A DNA stretch of 33,219 bases from Candidatus Melainabacteria bacterium (GTDB lineage: Bacteria > Cyanobacteriota > Vampirovibrionia > Obscuribacterales > Obscuribacteraceae): assembly GCA_020853845.1 (NCBI GenBank), contig JADYYD010000307.1, forward strand, positions 1 through 33,219. The letters are read 5' to 3'. A model generated the notes under the pieces. The model was not told the origin of the DNA. It worked only from the letters and a program-made list of their open reading frames with translations, and searched no databases. Made by a program: the position numbers and the translations under genes. Below are positions 9,001 through 18,227 of the stretch, piece by piece (positions within the stretch are counted from its first letter, which is position 1; the number at the start of each line of letters is the position of its first letter).

Positions 9001-9194
9001 ACGGTCGTCACTGCCGACTCGACAACTTCGGCGCTGGCGCCTGTGTAGTTGCAGGTCACATTGACGCGCGGCGGCGCTATTTGCGGATATTGAGCGACCG
9101 GCAGTCCGGGTATGCAAACCGCGCCGGCAATGACAAGCACGAGCGAACAGACGGTGGCGAAGATCGGCCGCTTGATGAAGAAATCTGCAAACAT
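6042..9194 (-). CDS. RND-family inner-membrane efflux pump (HAE1/AcrB-type)
   Basis: The 1050-residue product has the length and full layout of the hydrophobe/amphiphile efflux-1 family. It opens with MFADFFIKRPIFATV, followed by the porter motif PVAQYPQIAPPRVNV, the transmembrane proton-relay motif GLVVDDAIVVIEN (Asp409 and Asp410, equivalent to AcrB Asp407/408) and GLASKNAILIVEYA (the Lys equivalent to AcrB Lys940). Twelve transmembrane helices and two periplasmic porter loops can be followed. Such pumps export drugs, dyes, detergents or metabolites with proton import, working with a periplasmic adaptor and an outer-membrane channel. The adaptor gene lies directly upstream with a 6-bp gap, so the two are co-transcribed. 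No TolC-type channel gene or regulator is adjacent, so the channel must come from elsewhere. Substrate unknown. Confidence 0.97.
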   Translation of the reverse strand: MFADFFIKRPIFATVCSLVLVIAGAVCIPGLPVAQYPQIAPPRVNVTCNYTGASAEVVESAVTTVLEKQINGAQNIRYISSTSGNDGTASVDITFNLERDVDLASVDVQTRVAAVEGRLPEDVKRTGVAVNKVSSQFVLAIGIGCRDNRYDSQFISNYADVYIKDALKRVKGVGDAQIFGERKYSMRVWLDPQKLANRNLTAVDVVNAVAEQNVQVAAGQIGQPPAPDGQLYQMSVRAVGRLKTPQEFENMIIRATPDGQMIRLSDVGRAELGAENYQSIVRYRGREAVGIGIFQTPTANALEVSKGVRDEMARLSKRFPPGLEYDYAFDTTLAVRESIKEVLITLAQAIGLVVLVTFLFLQDWRSTFIPSVTIPVSLVGTFAFMQALGFSINTLTLFGITLATGLVVDDAIVVIENISRLIKERSLSGIEAAQESMREITGAVIAISLVLGAVFIPVAFFPGTTGLLYRQFALTIACSVGISTFVALTLTPALSAKWLKGHSDKKSIIFAPVNAFLDWLKSSYEWTLRLALKVKPLVILAFLVCMGLTYWLFTTVPRGFVPNEDQGYFIVIVESPEGVSLGYTADVLKRVDEALSKEPAIESNFGIAGFSFAGNSPNNGLLFASLKPWKERHDGQSLDQIIERIRGPLSQITDATVIPFNPPVIEGLGNFGGFQFELQDMLGGDTKMIADATKLMCQKGNECPELRGVFSSFKANSPQLVVTVFRDKAKSLGVDMNDVFRTLQVFLGSEYVNDFDMGSRIYRVYVQADQKFRSNPKDIEQFYVRSKSGKMISLANLVTVTRTTTPQTITHFNLFRSTEINGSAAPGVSSGQAMEKMEQLAKQHLPPGMGYEWSGIALEQMESGSKSFILFALGFVFVFLVLAAQYESFLDPFIILLSVPLAMLGALSAQSARGLENDVFCQIGLVMLIGLASKNAILIVEYANQLYERGLSVKEAVVKAATIRLRPILMTSLAFIMGILPLVFAHGAGAASRHSLGTAVCGGMVLSSILSLYLVPVVYEYVGTMRQKWRARKKPRVVEEEAPLAGTHHQ

Positions 9195-9200
9195 CAGGCG

Positions 9201-10424
9201 TCACTCTTTCGGCTGGATAGCCATGCCGTCGGTCAAGTTTTGAATGCCGGAGACAACAATCTTTTGGCCGGGCGTCAGTCCGTTGCGAACGCGATAAGCG
9301 TTGCCTTCGATGTCTCCCAGCTTGACCAATTTTTGTCTGGCGACAAAATTCTTGCCTTGCTGCTCGGCGACGAACACAAAGTTCTGACCACTAAGGTGCA
9401 CTACCGCCGGAGTCGGCACCAACACGCCCGGCTCCGTTTTCCATAAGACTCTGGCTGTAATCATTTGCCCGGCGCGCAGCTTCTCGTCGGGATTGTCGTA
9501 AATGGCTTTGACAAGCACCGTCTGGCTCTGGCTTTCCACATTTGGAGAGACGAAAAACACGCGGGCGCGACCGAGCACATTATCATCGGCGCTGGTCAGC
9601 TCGACGGTCATACCGTTGCGAATACGGCTTGAGTACTCGGTCGGAATCGAAACATATACTTCTAAAGGCCGATTCTGCGTGATGCTGGTCAGCACCATAT
9701 CCGGTGACACATAGTCACCGACTTTCATAGGCACGTCGCCTACCGTTCCGGCAATCGGGGCGTCGACGGTGTGGTAGTGAAGCAGAACGCCCTGCTCTTT
9801 CATCGCCGCGTTTTGCTGGCGCACTTCGCCTTCGAACTTTGCCAGTATAGAACGCTGCGCGCGAATTTTGGCGTCAATCGACTCGACCTGCGCCTTCGCC
9901 ACGCTCAACTGATTGGTGCGATTGTCTTCCTCTTGCGCCGACACGGCGCCTTGAGAGTGCAAATCTTTGGCGCGCTCAAATTCATGCTGTGCCAGCCGCA
10001 ATTCAGACAGCCGCGACTGTTTGTCGGCTTCGAGCGACTGCAAAGTCTCGCGTGCGGATTGCGCTTCCGACTGCAAAGAATGTTCGTGCGCTTCATAGCT
10101 GCGCATCGCCATTTGCTGCTTTTCATGGTCGATTAAAATAAGTTTTTTCCCAGCCGACACTCTGTCGCCGCTGCGAACATAGATCTCCTTGATGAGACCG
10201 GAAACCCTCGGATGCAGATAAACCGACTTTCGAGAATTCAATGTCGCCGAAAAGCGACTGCTCTCCGTGACCGGACCCAGTCGCACCTCATCGAGCTTGA
10301 CCGACGCGGCCGGCGGAGCATAAGTGGCGGATGCAGGCGCCCCATGTTGCCCGCATCCGTAGAGAAGCAGGCTCGTCAACGCGCACAGCGCCAGACAAAC
10401 AATTTTCGGAAGAACGTTCTGCAT
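9201..10424 (-). CDS. RND efflux periplasmic adaptor (membrane fusion) lipoprotein
   Basis: This is the adaptor partner of the pump encoded immediately downstream. The open frame can start at a TTG (10439), but ATG 10424 gives a normal lipoprotein signal, MQNVLPKIVCLALCALTSLL, ending in a lipobox-like LYGC, so I use that (407 residues); neither start has a strong ribosome-binding site. The layout is typical of MFP/HlyD-type adaptors. A lipoyl half motif (VYLHPRVSGLIKEIYVRSGDRVSAGKKL) is followed by a long alpha-helical hairpin rich in Gln/Glu/Ala, the second lipoyl half (HTVDAPIAGTVGDVPMKVGD), a beta-barrel domain and a membrane-proximal domain (VRNGLTPGQKIVVSG). It is predicted to be anchored to the inner membrane and to bridge the pump to an outer-membrane channel. 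Confidence 0.93.
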   Translation of the reverse strand: MQNVLPKIVCLALCALTSLLLYGCGQHGAPASATYAPPAASVKLDEVRLGPVTESSRFSATLNSRKSVYLHPRVSGLIKEIYVRSGDRVSAGKKLILIDHEKQQMAMRSYEAHEHSLQSEAQSARETLQSLEADKQSRLSELRLAQHEFERAKDLHSQGAVSAQEEDNRTNQLSVAKAQVESIDAKIRAQRSILAKFEGEVRQQNAAMKEQGVLLHYHTVDAPIAGTVGDVPMKVGDYVSPDMVLTSITQNRPLEVYVSIPTEYSSRIRNGMTVELTSADDNVLGRARVFFVSPNVESQSQTVLVKAIYDNPDEKLRAGQMITARVLWKTEPGVLVPTPAVVHLSGQNFVFVAEQQGKNFVARQKLVKLGDIEGNAYRVRNGLTPGQKIVVSGIQNLTDGMAIQPKE

Positions 10425-10696
10425 ACTGACGAAGACCAAGGTTTCCCAGATCTCAAGGATACCACCAGATAGTAGTTTTACCGTGACATATTGCTTATAG
10501 TTGCGCTCAAGATAAGCAACCGTTCAGGCTGCTCGCTTTTCATCCAGGTATCCAGAACAATACCGTCTGATTCGTGAAAGGCTTCATTGGTACACTCGAT
10601 AGGGGCGTGAAAAACTCGCCCGTGGAACTATGGCAGACTTTGCAGGTCGTCAAATATGCGTGACGCGCGCCGCAAGAGGAAACTGGTGAATCTCCA

Positions 10697-12004
10697 ATGA
10701 TGACCGTCTGGACCATCGCAATTGGTCTGATATTCCTCAATTCCATATTCGTGGCCGCTGAGTTTGCAACGGTGGGCTCTCGAACGACCAGTATCCGCAA
10801 GGCCGCGCAAGACGGAAATCCTCTGGCGAAAGCGCTGTTGCCGATTTTGGAAACGCCCAGGCGCCTGGACGAATACATCGCCACCTGCCAGATTGCCATT
10901 ACCTTCGCCAGCCTTGTGCTGGGCGCCTTTACAGAAACACAACTCGGCCCGCACTGGGCGGCTTTTTTGATCGAGCATTTTAAAATCGACCATCTTTTCG
11001 CCGAGTCGGTCGCAGCGGGGCTTATCCTCTTCGTTTTCACAATGCTGCAGATCCTAATCGGCGAATTAGTCCCGAAATCGATTTCGCTGCAGCACTCCGA
11101 GCGAATCGCTCTCTTTATGTATTGGCCGCTTCGCGTCACGTCCGTCATTCTTCGACCGTTCATATGGCTGTTCAACGGCAGCGGTGTTGCGATTTTAAAA
11201 ATGCTGGATATTCCCGCATCCAGCCACAGGCATGTTCACTCGCTGGAAGAAATTTCCATGCTGCTTGCGGAAAGCAAGGACGGCGGGCTTCTCGAGCCGG
11301 AAGAACATGAGCGGCTGCACCAGGCGCTGGAACTCAGCGAGAAGACTGCCAAGCAGTTGATGGTTCCCAGACCGAAGGTTTTTGCGATACCGAACACGCT
11401 AAGCATGGAAGAGTGCTATCGCAGAGTCCTGACCAGCCCTTACACGCGATTGCTTGTTCATGGCGAAACGGTCGACGATGTGATTGGAATTCTCAATGTC
11501 AAAAAGGTGATTCAAGCATGGTTTAGAGAGGGCGAGAAAGGCGATCTGGAGAAGCTCATTACGCCTGTTCTTATCGTCCCCGAGAATCTGACTCTGGGCC
11601 GCCTGATCACTTTATTCAAAGCCAAACATTCGCATGTGGCAGTAGTCATGGACGAGCACGGCGCCATGATGGGTCTGGTTACAGTCGGCGATATTCTTGC
11701 CGAGCTGATCGAAGACATTGATGCCAACGAGCTCAAACAGTTAGAGAGCGTCGAGGTATTCGAGGACGGGCGCATACGCATCGCCGGCAGCTACAAATTG
11801 CACAGAGCGGCCAAATTTCTTGGCGCTTTGCCCCATTCGCAAGCGGAAACAATCAATGGTCTGATTGTTGAGATTTTAGAACGCGTGCCGGAAGTCGGCG
11901 ACTCCGTCGACCTTGAAACGTCCGTCATCAAAGTCGAAAAGGTCGAGCATCACGCAGCCACTCTTGTGACGATCGAACGCACGGGAGGCGCCAGAAATGT
12001 TTGA
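10697..12004 (+). CDS. CNNM/CorC-type transporter protein (DUF21, CBS pair, CorC domain), first copy
   Basis: The product (435 residues) belongs to the family often annotated hemolysin-like or CorC/CNNM. A DUF21 membrane domain with hydrophobic helices spans about 1-190, including NSIFVAAEFATVGSR and the conserved GELVPKSISLQ. A CBS pair covers about 205-335 (LMVPRPKVFAIPN, VVMDEHGAMMGLVTVGDILAELI). A CorC/HlyC domain covers about 350-430 (GRIRIAGSYKLHRAAKFLG, ETINGLIVEILERVPEVGD). Relatives are linked to Mg2+/Co2+ transport or efflux; this specific role is inferred. The start has two consecutive ATGs with GGTG about 8 nt before. Its end overlaps the start of a second paralogue by 8 nt, so the two are translationally coupled. 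It diverges from the efflux operon. Confidence 0.93.
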   Translation: MMTVWTIAIGLIFLNSIFVAAEFATVGSRTTSIRKAAQDGNPLAKALLPILETPRRLDEYIATCQIAITFASLVLGAFTETQLGPHWAAFLIEHFKIDHLFAESVAAGLILFVFTMLQILIGELVPKSISLQHSERIALFMYWPLRVTSVILRPFIWLFNGSGVAILKMLDIPASSHRHVHSLEEISMLLAESKDGGLLEPEEHERLHQALELSEKTAKQLMVPRPKVFAIPNTLSMEECYRRVLTSPYTRLLVHGETVDDVIGILNVKKVIQAWFREGEKGDLEKLITPVLIVPENLTLGRLITLFKAKHSHVAVVMDEHGAMMGLVTVGDILAELIEDIDANELKQLESVEVFEDGRIRIAGSYKLHRAAKFLGALPHSQAETINGLIVEILERVPEVGDSVDLETSVIKVEKVEHHAATLVTIERTGGARNV

Positions 12005-13307
12005 GCTTTCCATAATACTGTTCTTGATTTTCTGCAATGCGCTTTTCGTTGCTTCCGAATTCGCCACAGTAGTGGCTCCCAAGCAGTCTATCGAAAAACG
12101 CGCCCTGGAGGGCGACAGCACGGCAGCCAGTATCGTCGCCGTGATCAAACAACCAGCTCTGCAAGATCGTTATATCGCCACATCGCAAGTCGGCATAACA
12201 ATCGCCAGCCTCGGACTGGGCATGTACGGCGAAGAGGTGCTCGCGCACTGGATTTCACACTATCTCGGCGCCACGACTTTTCTTCAGATAGCCTCAGTTC
12301 ATGTGGTGGCCAGCGCACTATCCCTGGTGCTGCTTACATACATGCACGTCGTCCTCGGAGAAATCGTTCCTAAATCGCTGGCATTGCAACGCTCGGAAAC
12401 AGTGATGTTTCTCCTGATTCGCCCGATGATGTTTTTCATGAATCTGTTCAAACCGATTATTTTTGTGTTGAACGGCGCCAATACGATTATTCTCAAAACA
12501 TTCTTCGGCATCGACAGATCTAAAGCAACGATTTCCGCATTCTCCCCCGAGGAGATTCAGCTTATTCTCAAGGAGAGCGAAACCGAAGGCATCATCAGCG
12601 ATGAGATCGGCAGCGTGATTCAGCAGATGTTCGACTTCGGCGAGTTAATCGCAGAAGACATAATGGTGCCGCGCGTCCATGTGTTGGCCGTGCCGCTGCG
12701 GCCGTCCAAGGAACAAGTTGAAGAGTGCATTTACGACGCTGTGCATTCCAGATTTCCGGTTTATACAACAGACAAAGACAACATTGTCGGCACTGTTCAC
12801 GTCAAAGATCTGGCGGCGCTGCTCGAATCCGAAAATGAGGGCACGATCACTATTCACCCCGTGCCATTCGTTCCGCACACCGTGCCCGTGCAGTCCGTAC
12901 TCGAATCAATGAGGCAATACAACACTCACATGGCGGTTGTTCTGGATGAACATGGTGGCACAGCCGGTATCATCTCCATCGACGACATTTTCGAAGAGGT
13001 GATTGGAGAAATTGATGAAACCATAACTCGGCACTCGATAGAAGACTTGAGCGACGGTTCGGTACGAGCGGACGGTACCGTACACTTGGAAGAACTGGCC
13101 GACCACCTCGAAATCACCATCGACGAAGAAGATGTCGACACCCTGAGCGGACTGGTCCTCGATCGCCTGCGCCGACCGCCGCGCGTGGGAGACAGCATCA
13201 AATACAAGAACTTGACGATTGTGGTGAACAAAGTCAAAGGGCGTGGAGCGCAGGTTTGCATCATCAGGAAAAACGAGGGAAATAAGAAGAATTCCTCACC
13301 TGAGTGA
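11997..13307 (+). CDS. CNNM/CorC-type transporter protein, second copy
   Basis: This 436-residue paralogue has the same domain order as its upstream neighbour. The DUF21 membrane domain shows NALFVASEFATVVAPKQS, QVGITIASLGLGMYGE and GEIVPKSLALQRSE. The CBS pair shows IMVPRVHVLAVPLRPS and VLDEHGGTAGIISIDDIFEEVIGEI. The C-terminal CorC domain shows RADGTVHLEELADHLEI and DTLSGLVLDRLRRPPRVGD. The start codon lies inside the 3' end of the first copy (8-nt overlap), which suggests coupled translation and possibly a heteromeric complex, since CNNM-type proteins form dimers. The two copies are clearly diverged, so the duplication is not recent. Ion specificity cannot be read from the sequence. Confidence 0.93.
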   Translation: MFELSIILFLIFCNALFVASEFATVVAPKQSIEKRALEGDSTAASIVAVIKQPALQDRYIATSQVGITIASLGLGMYGEEVLAHWISHYLGATTFLQIASVHVVASALSLVLLTYMHVVLGEIVPKSLALQRSETVMFLLIRPMMFFMNLFKPIIFVLNGANTIILKTFFGIDRSKATISAFSPEEIQLILKESETEGIISDEIGSVIQQMFDFGELIAEDIMVPRVHVLAVPLRPSKEQVEECIYDAVHSRFPVYTTDKDNIVGTVHVKDLAALLESENEGTITIHPVPFVPHTVPVQSVLESMRQYNTHMAVVLDEHGGTAGIISIDDIFEEVIGEIDETITRHSIEDLSDGSVRADGTVHLEELADHLEITIDEEDVDTLSGLVLDRLRRPPRVGDSIKYKNLTIVVNKVKGRGAQVCIIRKNEGNKKNSSPE

Positions 13308-13389
13308 CGCACTTTCGGGTATTTATTTGCAACAATGTAGCGAACGAGATTAGCGGATCAATCTCGCAAACGGCGACCGGACAAGTTCA

Positions 13390-14091
13390 ATGAAAGTTTC
13401 CTTTTCTCGATGCCTTCTGTGCTTTTCATTGTTGCTGCTTAGCACTTGTCTTCCCCAGAAGGCCAGCGCCAATGCCGAACACGACTTTCAATTGTGGACA
13501 CCGGTGACATTGGACGAGCCTATCCGCGGCAAGTTGCGCGGATATTTCGAGGTGGCTCCGCGTATCGGATACGACGCTTCGCAGATAAGCCAGCTTCTCG
13601 TGCGCCCCGGCTTGGAATACCGGTACAAGCCTAACCTGGGCTTTTTTGCCGGCTACCTCTGGCAAACGAACTACAGCAATGAAAACAGCCAGGTCGTGCA
13701 TGAAAACCGCCTCTGGCAGCAGGTGCTCGCAAGCAAAGACATCAAAAGGTTCACAGTAATCGGTAGAGCCCGTTTAGAGCAAAGATTTCTCGGCGGCGTA
13801 GACGGCTGCAGTAACAGGCTTCGCGGACTGGCGAAGATCAACATGAAAATCCACAAGCGCCTGTACGTCACCGCACAAGACGAGCTGTTCATCAACCTCA
13901 ACTCTCTGGACGGCGGGCCGCAAGGCGGTATCGATCAAAATAGATGGTTTTTCGGAGTCGGGCTCAAAATGCTCAAGAGAAACCGCGTGGAAGTCGGCTA
14001 TCAACTGCAATACGTCAATCGAACGGACAAATTTGACGACCTGGCCAATCATGCGCTTGTCATTCAAACCTTCATCGGATTGAGAGACTAG
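13390..14091 (+). CDS. DUF2490-type outer-membrane beta-barrel protein
   Basis: The 233-residue product starts with a clear signal peptide (FSRCLLCFSLLLLSTCLPQKASA, cleavage near residue 27). The mature part begins EHDFQLWTPVTLDEPI and consists of alternating beta-strands, with RLWQQVLASKDIKRFTVIGRARLEQRFL and NRVEVGYQLQYVNR near the end. This matches the DUF2490 family, whose members are small outer-membrane barrels of unknown function. It ends with a hydrophobic strand (HALVIQTFIGLRD), as barrels do. It sits 82 bp downstream of the second CNNM gene on the same strand and may be part of that transcript, or have its own promoter. Confidence 0.8.
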   Translation: MKVSFSRCLLCFSLLLLSTCLPQKASANAEHDFQLWTPVTLDEPIRGKLRGYFEVAPRIGYDASQISQLLVRPGLEYRYKPNLGFFAGYLWQTNYSNENSQVVHENRLWQQVLASKDIKRFTVIGRARLEQRFLGGVDGCSNRLRGLAKINMKIHKRLYVTAQDELFINLNSLDGGPQGGIDQNRWFFGVGLKMLKRNRVEVGYQLQYVNRTDKFDDLANHALVIQTFIGLRD

Positions 14092-14181
14092 GCAGACAAA
14101 GAAAACCTTAAAATCCAACGAAAGCGCCGCGAAAGAATTCTCAAACACCACAATGAATCATGACTTCAATCATCTTGCTGC

Positions 14182-14331
14182 GTCAATAGGTCTGTCAAGA
14201 CGCAGGAAAAACGATTCAAGAACAAGAGTGGCGACATCACAATCGATTGGGGCCCGGATCAAGCCAAGTTCAAGAAATCGGTGTCACGCATGACGGGGGT
14301 CGGCACGGAAACATCATCGGCGGCTGCTTAG
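14182..14331 (+). pseudogene. Possible 3' remnant of a coding sequence
   Basis: Within the 291-bp gap between the convergent barrel gene and argH, one plus-strand frame from about 14182 to the TAG at 14329 reads like real protein: KTQEKRFKNKSGDITI, then DWGPDQAKFKKSVSRM and TGVGTETSSAAA. It is hydrophilic with ordinary codon use. It has no usable start codon (an in-frame TGA closes it upstream) and no ribosome-binding site. It could be the tail of a decayed or frameshifted gene; chance is not excluded. The rest of the gap shows nothing else recognisable. Confidence 0.3.
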
Positions 14332-14339
14332 GCAGCCGC
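14320..14339. terminator. Symmetric hairpin between convergent genes
   Basis: GCGGCTGC and GCAGCCGC form an 8-bp perfect stem with a 4-nt loop (TTAG). There is no T-run on either side, so it is at best a weak or factor-assisted terminator, or an RNA-stabilising hairpin at the 3' end of the argFGH transcript, whose last stop codon lies 44 bp away. Confidence 0.4.
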
Positions 14340-15679
14340 TTCGGTGGCATCAGGTCTACGTGCAGTCCAGCCCTGTGCTGAACTAGATCGCCACTTTTCC
14401 GGTTGAACCGTGCGACTTCTTGGAAGCGACGGACAGTGCCGGATCAAATAATCCGAACACGTCCTTCTCGAACTGGGGCGCATACTTTTTATACTCTTCC
14501 AGTTCGACTTCAGGAAGCGCTATATTTTTCTCGCGCCAATCGGCAACCAGCTCGGCGACCTTTTCATGCGCTTGCCGGAATGGCACGCCTTTAAGAACAA
14601 GATACTCAACCAGATCGGTAGTCATCAGGGCAGGATCGCTTGCCGCAGCCAGAGTTTTCTCAGCGTTGACCGTCACCGCGTCGACACAGACGCTCATAAC
14701 TTTAAGAGCTTGCAACACTATAGTCGCCGAGTTTATGACCGGCGGTTTCGTTTCCTGCAAGTCTCTGTTGTAGCCGAGCGGCAGTGCTTTCAAAGTGACA
14801 AGCAAATTGACCAGGTCCCCGATCACTGCGCCTGATTTTGCACGCGCAATTTCCAGTGGGTCCGGATTTTTCTTGTGCGGCATAAGACTGGATGTTGTGG
14901 TGACATTGTCAGCCAATTCCACAAAGCCGAATTCTGAGCTGCTCCAAATAACCAATGTTTCCGCCATCTGCGAAATATGAATGGCGGTCAAACTGCACGC
15001 CATCAGAAACTCTGCGGCGAAATCTCTGTCGCTCACAGCGTCAATCGAGTTGGAAAAGACTTTTGGAAATCCCAATTTTTGGGCCACGGAATGTGGATTG
15101 ATCGACAGCGCAGAACCAGCCTGCGCACCGGCTCCAAGAGGAGAAACAGCGGTGCGTTTTTTGCAGTCGTTGAAACGCTCGATATCCCTTGCGAACATTT
15201 CATGGAATGCCAGAATGGCGTGCGCATATAGAACCGGCTGAGCACGTTGCAAATGAGTATAGCCCGGCATCACCACATCGACGTGCTTTTTAGCAGATTG
15301 AACGATCGAAGCTTGCAGGAAATTCAATCCATCGATGAGTGAATCGATGGCGCTGACTGTGAACAATCGCAGGTCGAGAGCGACCTGGTCGTTTCTGCTT
15401 CTTGCCGCGTGCAGCCTGAGAGCGTCCGAACCAATGAGTTCTTCGAGTTGTTTCTCGACATTCATGTGGACATCTTCGTACTCGACTTTCAGATCGAAAT
15501 TCCCTTCTTCCGCTTTTGCAAGAAGTTTGTTCAATCCGCTGCCAATCGCCTCGCCCTGGGAGGGGCTGATGAGCCCTTCTTCGGCAAGCATTTGAGCGTG
15601 CGCGATACTGCCTGTCAAATCTGCTTTAACAAGATTCGCATCGGCATGCGTACAGGCAACGAATTCAGTGACGACGTCA

Positions 15680-16900
<1,221 letters not shown>

Positions 16901-16914
16901 TGTATAAACTCCAA

Positions 16915-17955
16915 TTACATAATGAGTGAGATGACTGCTTTTTGAACGTGGAGTCTGTTCTCCGCCTGTTCAAAAACGACTGATTGTGGTCCATCCATCA
17001 CGGCATCTGTGATTTCCTGCCCCCGGTGCGCGGGCAAGCAATGCATGACGATGGCATCCGGTTTGGCAAACTTCAAAAGAGCGTCGTTGACTTGAAACGA
17101 GCCGAAGATTTTTATCCTTTCGGCCATCTCGTCTTCCTGCCCCATCGATACCCAGGTATCGGTGTAGACCGCATCCGCTCCGGCGACTGCCTGGGTGGGC
17201 GACTCCGTGATAGTTAGTTTCGCACCGGTGTGCTTCGCCTCTTCCAGCGCCATTTCCCAAAGGGTGGCGTCGGGCTTGTAGCCGGACGGACACGCGATCG
17301 AGAAATTGCAGCCAAGCTTGGCGGCGAGCAGCATGAGTGAATTAGCCACATTGTTGCCGTCTCCTACATATGCAAGGTTGATTCCTTTGAAATTCCAGTC
17401 TTTAATATCCTTCTGTTCTTTTATGGTGAGAAAATCCGCCAGTGCCTGGCAGGGGTGCTCGAGGTCGGAGAGCCCGTTGATGACGGGAACTTGCGCGTAG
17501 TCCGCGAGCAGGATCAAAGTGTTGTGTTCGAATACCCGAGCCATGATTCCGTCCAGCCATCTGTCCAGATTTCTGGCGATATCGGGAACGGATTCACGCA
17601 CGCCGAGCTTATCTTCAAGGAAGATGGAGCTGCCGCCGAGCTGAATCATGCCGGCTTCGAACGTAACTTTGGTTCTCAGCGAGGGCTTCTCGAAGCAGAG
17701 CGCCAGCGTCTGCCCTTTGGCGAAGAGCGTTTGCGTGTCGTCGAATTTGTTGGCTTTGAGAAGCGCGGCCACTTCCAGAATAAGCTTCAGCTCGCCACAA
17801 TTGAAATAGCCGATGCCGAGAAAGTCTTTGCCTCTGAGCGTATCTTCGACAAGAATTTTCGCGAGCGGCGAGCGGCCTTGCTGCGGCGGCGACATACGCT
17901 GCGACTTGAAGCCTTGAGGCGTGGCGGGCGGCTTTTTGTACATTGTGCTTACCAT
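16915..17955 (-). CDS. argF: Ornithine carbamoyltransferase
   Basis: OTCase makes citrulline from ornithine and carbamoyl phosphate. The 346-residue product shows the carbamoyl-phosphate loop FEKPSLRTKVTFE, the LADYAQVPVINGLSDLEHPCQALADF region (HPCQ), the second-domain motif YVGDGNNVANSL, the ornithine loop WVSMGQEDE and the Cys motif MHCLPAHRG. All key positions are present. ATG 17955 is supported by AGAGGG about 7 nt upstream. This start leaves an N-terminal extension of about 40 polar residues before LRGKDFLGI, compared with usual family members; a later start such as Met21 is possible. It is the first gene of argFGH. A leader of about 260 nt with an Arg-rich ORF and a terminator lies upstream and probably controls the operon by arginine-dependent attenuation. 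Confidence 0.97.
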   Translation of the reverse strand: MVSTMYKKPPATPQGFKSQRMSPPQQGRSPLAKILVEDTLRGKDFLGIGYFNCGELKLILEVAALLKANKFDDTQTLFAKGQTLALCFEKPSLRTKVTFEAGMIQLGGSSIFLEDKLGVRESVPDIARNLDRWLDGIMARVFEHNTLILLADYAQVPVINGLSDLEHPCQALADFLTIKEQKDIKDWNFKGINLAYVGDGNNVANSLMLLAAKLGCNFSIACPSGYKPDATLWEMALEEAKHTGAKLTITESPTQAVAGADAVYTDTWVSMGQEDEMAERIKIFGSFQVNDALLKFAKPDAIVMHCLPAHRGQEITDAVMDGPQSVVFEQAENRLHVQKAVISLIM

Positions 17956-18048
17956 CTCGTTTCCCTCTCTTATATCGAGCTTTCGCTCTGTGAACTGCCG
18001 GCTCTCGCGTGGCTCGGCTTTCGGGGCGCCGCTTGGTGCGGCCAGGAC

Positions 18049-18084
18049 AAAAGAAAACTCCCGAGTCTTTGAAGAACTCGGGAG
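18049..18084 (-). terminator. Attenuator terminator in the argFGH leader
   Basis: On the minus strand CTCCCGAGT (18084-18076) pairs perfectly with ACTCGGGAG (18066-18058) across a 9-nt loop. It can be lengthened by one G-U and one A-U pair at the base, and is followed directly by TTTTCTTTT (18057-18049). It lies about 94 nt upstream of the argF start and downstream of the leader ORF, so it would stop transcription before the structural genes unless prevented from folding. No other minus-strand gene lies upstream whose end it would serve. Confidence 0.88.
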
Positions 18085-18140
18085 CTAAAGGTGTGGTTTC
18101 TGGTGACCTAGATCAACGCAGCCCAGCCGGCCCCGAGTTC
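18074..18140 (-). promoter_or_regulatory. Antiterminator pairing region of the argFGH attenuator
   Basis: GAACTCGGG at 18140-18132, inside the leader ORF, is an exact 9-nt complement of CCCGAGTTC at 18082-18074, and one further G-U pair (18131 with 18083) is possible. The second segment is most of the 5' arm of the terminator, so antiterminator and terminator cannot coexist. The first segment begins 8 nt after the last Arg codon of the RRTRR cluster. A ribosome stalled there leaves it free, while a ribosome at the leader stop codon (18115-18113) would cover it. A perfect 12-bp palindrome (GTTCAATTGAAC, 18148-18137) overlaps this arm and could form a small competing hairpin. Confidence 0.75.
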
Positions 18141-18193
18141 AATTGAACGCGGCGCGTACGTCGGTTGTTGCTGGTGTGATTCGCAAAGGTCAT
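18113..18193 (-). CDS. Arginine-rich leader peptide of the argFGH operon (26 residues)
   Basis: ATG 18193 opens a 26-codon frame that ends at TGA 18115-18113. AAGG lies 9 nt before the ATG as a modest ribosome-binding site. Residues 11-15 are RRTRR, encoded CGA CGT ACG CGC CGC (18163-18149), and the last residue is also Arg, so five of 26 residues are arginine, with four in a run of five. The peptide has no other notable feature, and its role is presumably to be translated rather than to act as a product. Its position fits a sensor of charged arginyl-tRNA: it comes after the promoter, contains the antiterminator arm downstream of the Arg run, and ends 29 nt before the terminator stem. It is too short for routine gene finding. 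Confidence 0.75.
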   Translation of the reverse strand: MTFANHTSNNRRTRRVQLNSGPAGLR

Positions 18194-18227
18194 TTATGCG
18201 TGCCTTGAAAAATACAAACCTTTGTCC

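Noticed and set aside
10540-11175. 211-codon minus-strand frame
   Set aside because: Antisense to the first CNNM gene and its leader; no domain and no ribosome-binding site.
18137-18148. ArgR operator
   Set aside because: The palindrome GTTCAATTGAAC has its half-sites in the opposite order to the ARG box (TGAAT...ATTCA), and no second box is present.
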